DNA of 64,000 nt. Source: Micromonospora sp. NBRC 110009 (lineage in GTDB: Bacteria; Actinomycetota; Actinomycetes; Mycobacteriales; Micromonosporaceae). The notes below the pieces were generated by a model that was not told the origin of the DNA, did no database searches, and saw only the letters and a list, made by a program, of their open reading frames with translations. Numbering within the stretch: position 1 is the stretch's first letter; each line of letters opens with the position of its first letter. Location of the stretch: contig NZ_CP130427.1 in the NCBI RefSeq assembly GCF_030518795.1, positions 434,001 through 498,000 on the forward strand. Reading direction: 5' to 3'. Of this stretch, positions 56,218 to 64,000 are shown piece after piece. The translations under genes were made by a program, and so were the position numbers.

Positions 56218-56979
56218 ATGCCCCAGCGTCGGCACGTGGCGCGCGCGGCTCTCACCGCAGCCGCCGCCACGGCCTGCCTCGCTCTCGGTAGTCCCGCCCT
56301 GGCCACCGACCCGAACGGCGCGAACGGCACCGTCAAGATCGACGGGCCCGCGTACCAGGAGGACAACCGGAACGAGCCCCACGTCTCCTGCGAGTTCCAG
56401 GTCGAGTTCTTCAACTTCGACAAGGACGAGCACGCCACCCTCATCTTCGAGGCCTGGCCGCCGTCCGCCCCGGACTTCCACGAGGTCAGGCGGGTGGAGA
56501 ACGTCCTGGTGAGCAACGACAAGGCCAGCGGTGGCTCGTACCGCAACGACCCGGATGAGGTCTTCACCTTCTCGGCCGCCGACCTGAACCTCACGAAGGC
56601 GATGGCCCACCCGAAGCAGGGCTACCACATCAAGCTCACCATCGACCGGCAGAACCACCCGGCGTGGACCGAGAAGCACAAGGTCTTCTGGCTGCAGCCG
56701 TGCGCCTCGTCCGAGTCGCCGGCGCCGAGCCCGTCCACGCCGGGCGGCTCGGAGAGCCCGACCCCGGGTGGCCCGGGGAACCCCGGCAACCCGTCGGGCA
56801 CCCCCTCGCCGGGCACCTCGACGGGCGGCGGGGGCGGCGGGGGCGGCGGGGGCGGCGGCAGCCTGCCGATCACCGGCGTGGCCGCGACCAGCACCGCGCT
56901 CACCGGCCTCGCCCTGATCGGTGGCGGTGTCGCCCTGATGGTGCTGCGTCGCCGTCGCAAGATCCGCTTCACCAGCTGA
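56218..56979 (+). CDS. LPITG-type cell-surface protein
   Basis: 253 residues. Signal peptide with VARAALTAAAATACLALGSPALA (about 6-29), a beta-rich domain with Cys pair (VSCEFQVEFFNFDKDEH, WLQPCASS), a Pro/Ser/Gly linker ending in twelve Gly, then LPITG (216-220), a membrane helix and RRRRKIRFTS. This is a sortase sorting signal, so the protein is probably linked to the wall. GGAGG lies before the ATG. A perfect palindrome follows the stop. Function unknown. Confidence 0.85.
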   Translation: MPQRRHVARAALTAAAATACLALGSPALATDPNGANGTVKIDGPAYQEDNRNEPHVSCEFQVEFFNFDKDEHATLIFEAWPPSAPDFHEVRRVENVLVSNDKASGGSYRNDPDEVFTFSAADLNLTKAMAHPKQGYHIKLTIDRQNHPAWTEKHKVFWLQPCASSESPAPSPSTPGGSESPTPGGPGNPGNPSGTPSPGTSTGGGGGGGGGGGGSLPITGVAATSTALTGLALIGGGVALMVLRRRRKIRFTS

Positions 56980-56989
56980 TTTTCGGCCG

Positions 56990-57027
56990 GGAACCGGCCG
57001 TCGGACCATGGTCCGACGGCCGGTTCC
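56990..57027. terminator. Perfect 38-base palindrome terminator
   Basis: Nineteen-base arms meeting at CCATGG, starting ten bases after the surface-protein stop. The core has TCGGACC/GGTCCGA. Confidence 0.8.
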
Positions 57028-57075
57028 GCGTCTCGGCGGCACGGACCCGCCGCGCCTTCCGATACGATCTTGCAA

Positions 57076-57600
57076 GTGGACGCTCTCGACCCGACCCGCA
57101 CCGCCGTCGTCCTGATCGACCTCCAGCGTCGCATCGTGGACCTGCCCACCGCCCCGCACAGCGGACCCGAGGTGGTCGACCGCTGTCTGGCGCTCGCCGA
57201 CGCGGCCCGCGCCGCGGGCGCCACCGTGGTGGTCGTCCGTGTCGACCGGCCGGGCCCCGAGCCGCAGCCCGCCGGCAGCGAACTGCTGCCCGAGGTCGCC
57301 CCGCGCGACGGCGACCTGGCGATCGTCAAGCACACCTGGGGCGCCTTCCACGAGACCGGCCTGGACGCCGCGCTGCGCGAGCGCGGGGTGGACACCCTGG
57401 TGATCGGCGGGCTGGCCACCAACTTCGGCGTCGAGCAGACCGCCCGGATCGGCGACGAGATCGGCTACCGGGTGGTGCTGCCGCACGACGCGATGTCCGG
57501 CCTGGACGGATACGCCCACGAGTTCGCCGTCGACTACGTGTTCCGCCGGCTCGGCACGGTCTGCACGACGGACGAGGTGATCGAGGCCCTGCGCGGGTGA
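57076..57600 (+). CDS. Isochorismatase-fold protein lacking the catalytic Cys
   Basis: 174 residues. VVLIDLQRRI supplies Asp15 and VKHTWGAF Lys85 of the usual triad, but the third residue of the GLATNFGVEQTA motif is Gly118, where cysteine hydrolases have Cys. That variation is seen in isochorismatase proper rather than amidohydrolases. TACGAT (57063-57068) ends seven bases before the GTG, giving a leaderless start; a TTG two codons earlier is an alternative. The gap after it (57601-57866) holds an AT-rich patch near 57670 and no convincing gene. Confidence 0.82.
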   Translation: MDALDPTRTAVVLIDLQRRIVDLPTAPHSGPEVVDRCLALADAARAAGATVVVVRVDRPGPEPQPAGSELLPEVAPRDGDLAIVKHTWGAFHETGLDAALRERGVDTLVIGGLATNFGVEQTARIGDEIGYRVVLPHDAMSGLDGYAHEFAVDYVFRRLGTVCTTDEVIEALRG

Positions 57601-57866
57601 ACCGGGCGGGGCGTTGATCCGTACCGATCGGCAAGCCGGTCGACGCCGCCCGGACGTGGATCACATCATCGGTACATGTAAATATGCCATCCGCGTACCC
57701 CCAGGTCGCAGCCGGTTCCGCGCGACGCGGCCGGCGCCAACCGGCGGGCCGGGCGTCCTGGCATACGAGCGTACGGTTGCCCGCGCGCTCGGCGGCGCGG
57801 GACAGTACGCGACACCAGCGGTGCCATCGACGCCGCCGCTCCCCGGACAACCCTGAGGAGATCGCG

Positions 57867-59432
57867 ATGGCTCTCAGACTCGCCGACGGCACCTCCTGGT
57901 CGGACACGCTCGCCCGCGCGGTGGCCGCCGCGCCGGAGGCCTTCGGCACGGCCCCCGACGGGGCGGCCACCCTGCACAACCTGATCCAGGGCGAGTGGCA
58001 GGCGGTCGGCACGCCGACCCCGGTCCGCACCCCCGTCGACAACACCGTGCTGGTGCACCTGGCCCGCCTCGACGCCGACGCGGCGCGCGGCGCCGTGGCG
58101 CACGCCGCCACCAGCCACCGGGACTGGGCGCAGACTCCGCTCGCCGAGCGCAAGGCCCGCGTCGGCGCCGCGCTCGACGCGCTCACCGCCCACCGCGACC
58201 TGCTCGCCATGCTGCTGGTCTGGGAGATCGGCAAGCCGTGGCGGCTGGCCTGCGCCGACGTCGACCGGGCCCTCGACGGCGTGCGCTGGTACGTGCAGGA
58301 GATCGACCGGATGCTCGCCGACGGTCGCGAGGCGCTGCCCGGCCCGGTCAGCAACATCGCCTCCTGGAACTACCCGATGAGCGTGCTGGTCCACGCCGAG
58401 CTGGTCCAGCTGCTCGCCGGCAACGCGGTCATCGCCAAGACCCCGTCCCAGGGCGGCGCCGTCTGCCTCACCGTCGCGCACGCGCTGATGCGCCGCGCCG
58501 GGCTGCCCGCCACCCTGCTCTCCGGCAGCGGTGAGGAGCTTTCCGAGGTGCTGGTCCGCGCCCCGGAGATCGGTGCGGTGGCGTTCGTCGGCGGCCGCTC
58601 CAACGGCGGCAAGGTGGCCGCCGCGCTGCTCGACTCCGACAAGCGGCACTTCATCGAGCAGGAGGGCCTCAACGCCTGGGGCATCTGGAACTTCTCCCAG
58701 TGGGACCTGCTCGCCGCGCACCTGAAGAAGGGCTTCGAGTACGGCAAGCAGCGCTGCACCGCGTACCCGCGGTTCGTGGTCCAGCGGGACCTGGTCGACG
58801 AGTTCCTCGACATGTACCTGCCGGTGGTGCGCTCGGTCCGGTTCGGACACCCGTTGGCCGTCGACGCCGACTGGTCCGCCGGCGACCCGCTGCCCGAGCT
58901 GGACTTCGGCCCGCTGATCAGCGCGGCCAAGGCCGAGGAGCTGCGCCGCAAGGTCGACGAGGCGGTCCGCGGCGGCGCGGTGCCGCTGCACCGGGGCAAG
59001 CTCGACGGCGCGCCGTTCCTCGACGGCCAGGACACCTCCGCGTACGTGGCGCCGGCGGTGCTGCTCGCCCCGCCCGGCCGGTCCCGGCTCATGCACGCCG
59101 AGCCGTTCGGCCCGGTCGACACCATCGTCGTGGTGGACACCACCGACGAGCTGCTGGCCCAGATGAACGCCTCCAACGGCGCCCTGGTCGCCTCGCTGGC
59201 CTGCGACGACGAGGAGCTGGCCGGCAAGCTCGCGGTCGACCTCCAGGCGTTCAAGGTGGGCATCAACAAGCCCCGCTCCCGGGGCGACCGGGAGGAGCCG
59301 TTCGGCGGCCGGGGCGCCTCCTGGAAGGGCGCGTTCGTCGGCGGCGACCTGCTCGTGCAGGCGGTCACCGTGGGCGGCGACGGCCGGCTCTACGGCAACT
59401 TCCCGGACTACAGCAGCTACCCGGCGACCTGA
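57867..59432 (+). CDS. Aldehyde dehydrogenase family protein
   Basis: 521 residues. NAD(P)-binding region VSNIASWNYPMSVLVHAEL, a glutamate in IEQEGLNAWG and the catalytic Cys297 in YGKQRCTAY are present, with the PFGPVDTIVVV motif later. The first 40 residues lack a clear match to common ALDHs. CTGAGGAG is placed before the ATG. Substrate unknown. The gene stands alone with a strong terminator. Confidence 0.87.
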   Translation: MALRLADGTSWSDTLARAVAAAPEAFGTAPDGAATLHNLIQGEWQAVGTPTPVRTPVDNTVLVHLARLDADAARGAVAHAATSHRDWAQTPLAERKARVGAALDALTAHRDLLAMLLVWEIGKPWRLACADVDRALDGVRWYVQEIDRMLADGREALPGPVSNIASWNYPMSVLVHAELVQLLAGNAVIAKTPSQGGAVCLTVAHALMRRAGLPATLLSGSGEELSEVLVRAPEIGAVAFVGGRSNGGKVAAALLDSDKRHFIEQEGLNAWGIWNFSQWDLLAAHLKKGFEYGKQRCTAYPRFVVQRDLVDEFLDMYLPVVRSVRFGHPLAVDADWSAGDPLPELDFGPLISAAKAEELRRKVDEAVRGGAVPLHRGKLDGAPFLDGQDTSAYVAPAVLLAPPGRSRLMHAEPFGPVDTIVVVDTTDELLAQMNASNGALVASLACDDEELAGKLAVDLQAFKVGINKPRSRGDREEPFGGRGASWKGAFVGGDLLVQAVTVGGDGRLYGNFPDYSSYPAT

Positions 59433-59458
59433 CCGGGGCCGGCCGGAGCAGGCAAACG

Positions 59459-59487
59459 GACAGGGCCCCCGCACCGGGGGCCCTGTC
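59459..59487. terminator. Perfect 13-bp hairpin terminator
   Basis: Arms 59459-59471 and 59475-59487 around CAC, 27 bases after the aldehyde dehydrogenase stop. Confidence 0.8.
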
Positions 59488-59621
59488 GTGTCACCGTCCC
59501 CCGCACCGGAGGTCGGCCCAGGTGGCGCCGGGTCCGCCCCGGCGCCGGTGCGCTCGCCCGCCAGCCGCCGACGGGCCGCGCCGTTGCGGCCCGGTACGCG
59601 TCGCGGCGGGCGAGCGTCGGA

Positions 59622-60707
59622 TCAGTGCGCCCGATGCGGCCGGGCGGCCGCGCCGGCCGGCCGGGACGGGCCGACCGGGTGGACGGCCAGCGGCACCGTC
59701 ACGCTCAGCACGCTGCCGTCCCGCTCCACCGACGTCGGCCGTTCCAGCCGGCGTACGGTCCGCAGCATCGGGGTGTTCTCGGCCTGCACGTGCAGCTCCA
59801 CGGAGGCGTAGCCGACCCGCTCGGCGTGCGCGAGGAGCCGCCGCAGCAGCGCCGAACCGAGACCGCGCCGCTGCCAGTCGTCCCGGACCAGCAGCGCCGC
59901 CTCCGCCACGTCCCCCTCGCCGAGCAGGTTGGCCATCGCCACGACCGGCGCCGCCTCCCCGCCGTGGCCGGCCGTGGCGACCAGGGTGAGCCCCCGCGTC
60001 GGCTCCAGCAGCCGGCCCAGCCGGGCCGGCGACGGCAGGGCCGCCCCGCTGAGGTACCGCCGCTGGCGGCTGCGGGCCGAGCACGCCTCGTGCAGCTCCA
60101 CCACGCCGGGCAGGTCGTCCACGGTCGCCGACCGGACCCGCACCTCGGACGCGTCGGGCAGCACCAGGGTCACCCGGTCGGTGTCCCGGCGGGCGACGGC
60201 CGCGGCCAGCTCGACCAGGGCCTGGGCCCGGGCGTACTCGGCCGGGGTGAAGGTCGGCTCCCGCCGGCGCAGCTCGTAGGAGCCGCCGGACGGGTCGGCC
60301 AGCAGCATCGTCGTGGCGCCCACCCCGCCGAACGCACCGGCCGGCACCGGCCGCCAGGTCACCGCGTCGGCGCCGAGCAGGGTGCGCAGCGCCTCCCCGG
60401 TCACGTCCGGGTCCCGGACCAGCCGGGTGGCCAGGCCCAACACCCGGGTGGGCTGGTCGGCCAACCCGCGCGCCTCGCTGCGCGCGACCCAGCACTCCCG
60501 GCCCCGGCCCCGCTCGACGGCCGCCCGCAGGTCGGCCTCGGTGAGCTGGTCGGGTGCGTCGACGAGGAAGTCGTCGACGGCCCCCACCTCGGTGGTGTGC
60601 ACCTGGACGGTGAGGATGTTGACCCCGCGCAACGCGAGGCTTGCGGTGAGGACCGACAGGTAACCCGGCCGGTCGTCCACGGTGGCTCGGATCCGCCACA
60701 GCGCCAT
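59622..60707 (-). CDS. ACT-GNAT protein lysine acetyltransferase-like protein
   Basis: 361 residues. An N-terminal ACT domain (1-75, WRIRATVDDRPGYLSVL) is joined to a second conserved region and a GNAT domain (about 190-330) with the acetyl-CoA motif QRRGLGS (279-285). This layout matches the amino-acid-regulated Kat enzymes described in Micromonospora, where Cys or Arg binding to the ACT domain stimulates protein acetylation. Follows an ACT-domain gene in the same operon by 80 bases. Confidence 0.87.
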   Translation of the reverse strand: MALWRIRATVDDRPGYLSVLTASLALRGVNILTVQVHTTEVGAVDDFLVDAPDQLTEADLRAAVERGRGRECWVARSEARGLADQPTRVLGLATRLVRDPDVTGEALRTLLGADAVTWRPVPAGAFGGVGATTMLLADPSGGSYELRRREPTFTPAEYARAQALVELAAAVARRDTDRVTLVLPDASEVRVRSATVDDLPGVVELHEACSARSRQRRYLSGAALPSPARLGRLLEPTRGLTLVATAGHGGEAAPVVAMANLLGEGDVAEAALLVRDDWQRRGLGSALLRRLLAHAERVGYASVELHVQAENTPMLRTVRRLERPTSVERDGSVLSVTVPLAVHPVGPSRPAGAAARPHRAH

Positions 60708-60787
60708 GGTTGGCTCCCTTCCTCACCCCCGACCCTGCCGGCCGGCTGTTGCGGGGCCGTTGCCCACGGGTGAAACGGCGGGACCGG

Positions 60788-61486
60788 TCAGGTGATGGTG
60801 GTCACGGGAGGGGCGCCGACCAGGTCCAGCCGGTCGCCGAGGATCACCGCACTGGCGCGGACCAGCTGGGCCAGCCGGTCCACCTCGGTGGAGTGGAACG
60901 CGGCAGCGGCGAGGGGCTCGGTGTGGTCCCGCGCCACCACCAGCACCAGCCCGGCGCGGCCGAACGGGGCGACCGCGTAGTGGTGCCCCTCGGGGCTGGT
61001 CATCGCCCGAGCCCGCAGCGGCGTCACCTCCGGCAGCCGGGGTGGGACCGGGGCCCGCCAGCTCGCGTGCCCGACGGTCGCCCCACCCGTGCCGCCGGAC
61101 GCCCAGTCCAGGGGTACGGCCGCGGCCACCGCCCAGTCGGCGGCGAGCAGCCCGGGCACCGCGTCGACCAGGGTGGCCACCCCGTCGGTCGGGTTCGCCG
61201 CGACCTGGGCGAGCAGTTCCGCGTCCTGGCCGGTGGTGGTCGGCGCGCCGATCGCCCGCCACACCCCGTCCACCCGTACGCCGGGGATCGCGGCCAGGCC
61301 GGCGAGCAGTCGTTCCACCCGGGCGGCGCCCGGCCACACCACGGTGAAGTCGTCCACCGCCCGGCCGCCGAGCCGTTCCAGCACGACCACCTGGACGATG
61401 TCGGCGCCGGAGACGCCGAGTGTGCGGGCCACCTGGCCGAGCGTGCCGGGTCGGTCCGGCAGGGTCACCCGAACTCTCAGCAGCAT
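60788..61486 (-). CDS. ACT-domain protein
   Basis: 232 residues. The N-terminal ACT domain reads LLRVRVTLPDRPGTLGQVARTLGVSGADIVQVVV; the rest resembles the non-GNAT part of the next gene (FGRAGLVLVVARDHTEPLAAAAF, LDLVGAPPVTT). It may be a regulatory subunit or a degenerate paralogue of the ACT-GNAT protein. ATG at 61486 with GGAGGGA upstream; a strong hairpin lies 37 bases before the start. Confidence 0.83.
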   Translation of the reverse strand: MLLRVRVTLPDRPGTLGQVARTLGVSGADIVQVVVLERLGGRAVDDFTVVWPGAARVERLLAGLAAIPGVRVDGVWRAIGAPTTTGQDAELLAQVAANPTDGVATLVDAVPGLLAADWAVAAAVPLDWASGGTGGATVGHASWRAPVPPRLPEVTPLRARAMTSPEGHHYAVAPFGRAGLVLVVARDHTEPLAAAAFHSTEVDRLAQLVRASAVILGDRLDLVGAPPVTTIT

Positions 61487-61522
61487 GTCTGGTCCCTCCG
61501 CTCGGCGGGCCGGCCGTGGCGG

Positions 61523-61549
61523 CCGGCAGGCTGGGCCCCAGCCTGCCGG
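61523..61549. promoter_or_regulatory. Hairpin in the leader of the ACT/ACT-GNAT operon
   Basis: CCGGCAGGCTGG (61523-61534) pairs with an exact inverse (61538-61549) across GCC, 37 bases upstream of the operon start and 87 bases from the divergent gene at 61636. It could be an attenuator-like stem or an operator palindrome. Confidence 0.4.
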
Positions 61550-61635
61550 TTGACCATTTCGCCCCTGTTGCAGTGCCATGTCCGCCTGGATAATCCGACC
61601 TTGACAAGAAAGCTGAGCTGCCATCAACTAGCCGG

Positions 61636-62712
61636 ATGACCGATCCGGCCGTCGACGCATCTCGGAACCCGACCGGTTCGGCCCCGCGCGGGCTCGACCT
61701 CGACCGGCTCGGCGGGTATCTGGCCGCGCACCGGCCCGAGCTCGCCGCCGGGCCGCTGTCCGCGCGGCTGATCGCCGGGGGCAAGTCCAACCTGACGTAC
61801 CTGCTGCGCAGCGGCGACCGCGAGGTGGTGCTGCGCCGGCCCCCGCTCGGGCACGTGCTGGCCACCGCGCACGACATGGCCCGCGAGCACCGGGTGATCT
61901 CCGCGCTCGCCCCGACCGACGTGCCGGTCCCCGAGGCGCTGCTGCTCTGCTCCGACTCCGACGTGATCGGCGCGCCGTTCTACCTGATGCAGAAGGTGGA
62001 CGGCGAGGTCTACCGGAGCCGCGCGCAGACCGACCCCCTCACCGCCGGCCAGCGGCGCGAGCTGGCCACGGCGATGATGGACACCCTCGCCGCGCTGCAC
62101 ATGGTCGAGCCGGCCGCGGTCGGGCTGGCCGACTTCGGCCGCCCCGACGGCTACCTGGCCCGGCAGGTACGCCGCTGGGCCGGCCAGCTCGACCGCTCCC
62201 GCAGCCGCCCCCTGCCGGGCATCGACGAGCTGCGCGACGCGCTCGCCGGCAGCGTGCCGGAGGGCGCCAACGCCGGGCGGATCGTGCACGGCGACTACCG
62301 GCTGGACAACCTGCTCGCCTCGGTCGACCCGGTGGCCGTCCGGGCCGTGCTGGACTGGGAGATGGCCACCCTCGGCGATCCGCTGGCCGACCTGGGCCTG
62401 CTGCTCACCTACTGGAGTGTGCTCGGCGACAGCGAGCTGGCCGAGGGCAACCCGGTGGCCGACGGCGTCGGCCCCAGGGCCGGCTTCCCGAGCGGGGCCG
62501 AGCTGATCGACCGGTACGCCGGCCGCAGCGACGTCGACGTCGGGCCGCTGCACTGGCACGTGGCGCTCGGCTGCTTCAAGCTCGCGGTGATCTGCGAGGG
62601 CATCCACTACCGGCACACCCTCGGCCAGACGCTCGGCCCCGGCTTCGACCGGATCGGCGCGATGGTCGTCCCGCTGGTCGAGCACGGCCTCCGCGCGGTC
62701 CGGGAGAAGTGA
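61636..62712 (+). CDS. Aminoglycoside-phosphotransferase-fold kinase (ACAD10/11-like)
   Basis: 358 residues. Brenner motif HGDYRLDNLL with Asp220 and Asn225, metal-binding Asp240 in LDWEMATLGDPLADLG, and the N-lobe LIAGGKSNLTYLL. This matches the phosphotransferase domain found with acyl-CoA dehydrogenases (ACAD10/11 N-terminus, 4-hydroxyacyl-CoA phosphorylation) rather than true drug kinases. No acyl-CoA dehydrogenase is adjacent. TTGACA at 61601-61606 is a possible -35. Substrate inferred only from the family. Confidence 0.87.
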   Translation: MTDPAVDASRNPTGSAPRGLDLDRLGGYLAAHRPELAAGPLSARLIAGGKSNLTYLLRSGDREVVLRRPPLGHVLATAHDMAREHRVISALAPTDVPVPEALLLCSDSDVIGAPFYLMQKVDGEVYRSRAQTDPLTAGQRRELATAMMDTLAALHMVEPAAVGLADFGRPDGYLARQVRRWAGQLDRSRSRPLPGIDELRDALAGSVPEGANAGRIVHGDYRLDNLLASVDPVAVRAVLDWEMATLGDPLADLGLLLTYWSVLGDSELAEGNPVADGVGPRAGFPSGAELIDRYAGRSDVDVGPLHWHVALGCFKLAVICEGIHYRHTLGQTLGPGFDRIGAMVVPLVEHGLRAVREK

Positions 62713-62738
62713 CGGCGAGCGGTCGGCCGGGCCGGGGG

Positions 62739-63785
62739 TCAGGCGGAGGCGCGGTGGATCAGTTTCGTGTCCAGGACGACGTGGGGGGTGGGAACCTCGT
62801 CGCCGCGGATGCGGGAGACCAGCAGGCGGGCCATCTGCCGGCCCATCTCCTCGACCGGCTGGAAGACCGTGGTCAGCGGCGGCTCGGCCTGCCGGGCGAT
62901 GGGGGCGTCGTCGAAGCCGACCACCGCCACGTCCTCGGGCACCCGGCGGCCGGCCTCCCGTAGGGCGCGGAGGGCGCCGAAGGCCATCAGGTCGGAGGCG
63001 ACGAAGACCGCGTCGAGGTCGGGGCAGATTTCCAGCAGCCGGCGCATGCAGGCGCTGCCGCTGCCCTCGCTGAAGTCCCCGTACGCGATCAGGTCCGGGT
63101 TGACGCTGCCGCCCGCGGCCCGGACGGCCTCCTGGTAGCCGGACAACCGGGCCAGGCCGGCACCCATGTCCTGGGGGCCGGCGATGGTGGCTACCCGGCG
63201 CCGGCCGCGGGCGAAGAGGTGCTCCACCGCCTGCCGGGCGCCCCCGACGTTGTCCACGTCGACGAACCAGGCCGGCCGGGCGTTCGGGTGCAGCATCCGG
63301 GCCGGACGGCCGCCGAGCACGGTGGGCAGCCCGCGCTCCTCCAGCAGGGTGGGCAGCGGGTCGGCGTCGTGCAGCGAGAGCAGCAGGACGCCGTCCACGT
63401 GCTGGTTTGTCAGGTGGTGCTCGACCCGTTCCCGCTCGATCGGAGACTGCGCCATGGCCAGCCAGAGCTGCATCGGGGTCTCCAGCAGCGCGGAGCTGAC
63501 CCCCCGGACGATGCCGGCGAAGAACGGCTCGGTGAAGACCCGCTCCCCCGACTCGGAGACCACCAGCGCCACCGAGTCGGTCCGCTGGGTGACCAGCGCC
63601 CGGGCGGCCCGGTTGGGCACGTATCCCAGCTCGGCGATCGCCGCCTGGACGGCGGCCCGGGCCTCCGGGCTGACCTGCGGCGAGCCGTTGACCACGCGGG
63701 AGACCGTGCCGCGCCCCACGCCGGCGCGGGCGGCGACCGCGTCGAGGGTCGGGCGCCCGAGCGACCGGGTGCGCTGCGTTGTCAT
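62739..63785 (-). CDS. LacI-family transcriptional regulator
   Basis: 348 residues. Helix-turn-helix and hinge: TLDAVAARAGVGRGTVSRVVNG (13-34) and YVPNRAARALVTQRT; then a periplasmic-binding-like sugar domain. ATG at 63785 with GGAGGAG upstream; longer frames lack a site. It follows the GH1 gene on the same strand by 79 bases, so it probably controls beta-glucoside use. GGCGTCGACGCC (63826-63837) in the gap is a perfect 12-base palindrome. Confidence 0.92.
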   Translation of the reverse strand: MTTQRTRSLGRPTLDAVAARAGVGRGTVSRVVNGSPQVSPEARAAVQAAIAELGYVPNRAARALVTQRTDSVALVVSESGERVFTEPFFAGIVRGVSSALLETPMQLWLAMAQSPIERERVEHHLTNQHVDGVLLLSLHDADPLPTLLEERGLPTVLGGRPARMLHPNARPAWFVDVDNVGGARQAVEHLFARGRRRVATIAGPQDMGAGLARLSGYQEAVRAAGGSVNPDLIAYGDFSEGSGSACMRRLLEICPDLDAVFVASDLMAFGALRALREAGRRVPEDVAVVGFDDAPIARQAEPPLTTVFQPVEEMGRQMARLLVSRIRGDEVPTPHVVLDTKLIHRASA

Positions 63786-63864
63786 CTGTGCTCCTCCGAC
63801 GTCGGGCGGGCCCGGCACCTGTTGAGGCGTCGACGCCGGGCCGCCCGTTACTGGCGGGCCCAGC

Positions 63865-64000
<136 letters not shown>

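Noticed and set aside
57614..57856. 80-codon frame before the aldehyde dehydrogenase gene
   Set aside because: Third codon positions are mixed, no ribosome site, and no recognisable protein.
61636..62712. Aminoglycoside resistance kinase
   Set aside because: The APH fold is present but sequence details match the acyl-CoA-linked ACAD10/11 type, so a resistance call is not supported.

Overview
The window is very GC-rich actinobacterial DNA. Third codon positions are almost all G or C, GTG starts are common, and several genes carry a TANNNT -10 element only 6-7 bases before the start codon, which suggests leaderless mRNAs. The gene set (F420-type LLM oxidoreductase, DosS/DosR-type regulators, biotin genes with bsaP, ACT-GNAT acetyltransferase, a 39-residue one-helix membrane protein) fits a chromosomal segment of a Micromonosporaceae member such as Micromonospora. 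That placement is an inference. I see no integrase, transposase, phage module or CRISPR array.

Layout. 1-4 kb: the 3' end of a HelD-like helicase gene, two small hypothetical proteins and a Spo0M-like protein. 4-12.6 kb: a galactoside locus in which a GH42 beta-galactosidase and a DeoR-family repressor diverge from a sugar ABC transporter (lipoprotein and two permeases) and a GH36 alpha-galactosidase. 12.6-16 kb: two ECF sigma systems back to back, one with a CU044_5270-type partner and one with a YciI/DGPF partner (ECF42-like). 16-18.2 kb: LLM oxidoreductase, alpha/beta hydrolase and a tiny membrane protein. 18.2-23.7 kb: a minus-strand envelope/lipid block with a tryptophan-rich repeat membrane protein, an EEP-family hydrolase, a double PAP2 phosphatase, a YihY/BrkB protein and a lipid kinase, followed by a divergent PP2C-like phosphatase.

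24.8-36.4 kb is a dormancy or low-oxygen island: two universal stress proteins around a phosphoketolase, a TPC-type (P1B-5-like) metal ATPase fused to a hemerythrin domain, two Acg-type nitroreductases, and a convergent GAF sensor kinase / NarL-type regulator pair resembling mycobacterial DosS/DosR. Three intergenic regions carry a 14-base GGG-N8-CCC element of the same length as the mycobacterial DosR-box core, so the island looks like a compact regulon.

36.4-40 kb: an epimerase; a secreted lysozyme-fold protein behind two exact GGAAT-N18-GTT (SigR-type) promoters; and five tRNA genes in two blocks (Val-Gly and Val-Cys-Gly) with terminators and two small proteins. 40-45 kb: TetR regulator, AlkB alkane monooxygenase, a secreted anchored protein, a methyltransferase and a P450. 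45-49.1 kb: an ABC exporter convergent with a two-component system, with a matching candidate operator before each. 49.2-52.4 kb: bioD, bioF, bioB and bsaP. 52.4-59.4 kb: GNAT, DUF488, MFS, GlxA-like regulator, an LPITG surface protein, an isochorismatase-fold protein and an aldehyde dehydrogenase. 59.6-64 kb: an ACT / ACT-GNAT operon, an aminoglycoside-phosphotransferase-fold kinase, a LacI regulator and the 3' end of a GH1 beta-glucosidase.
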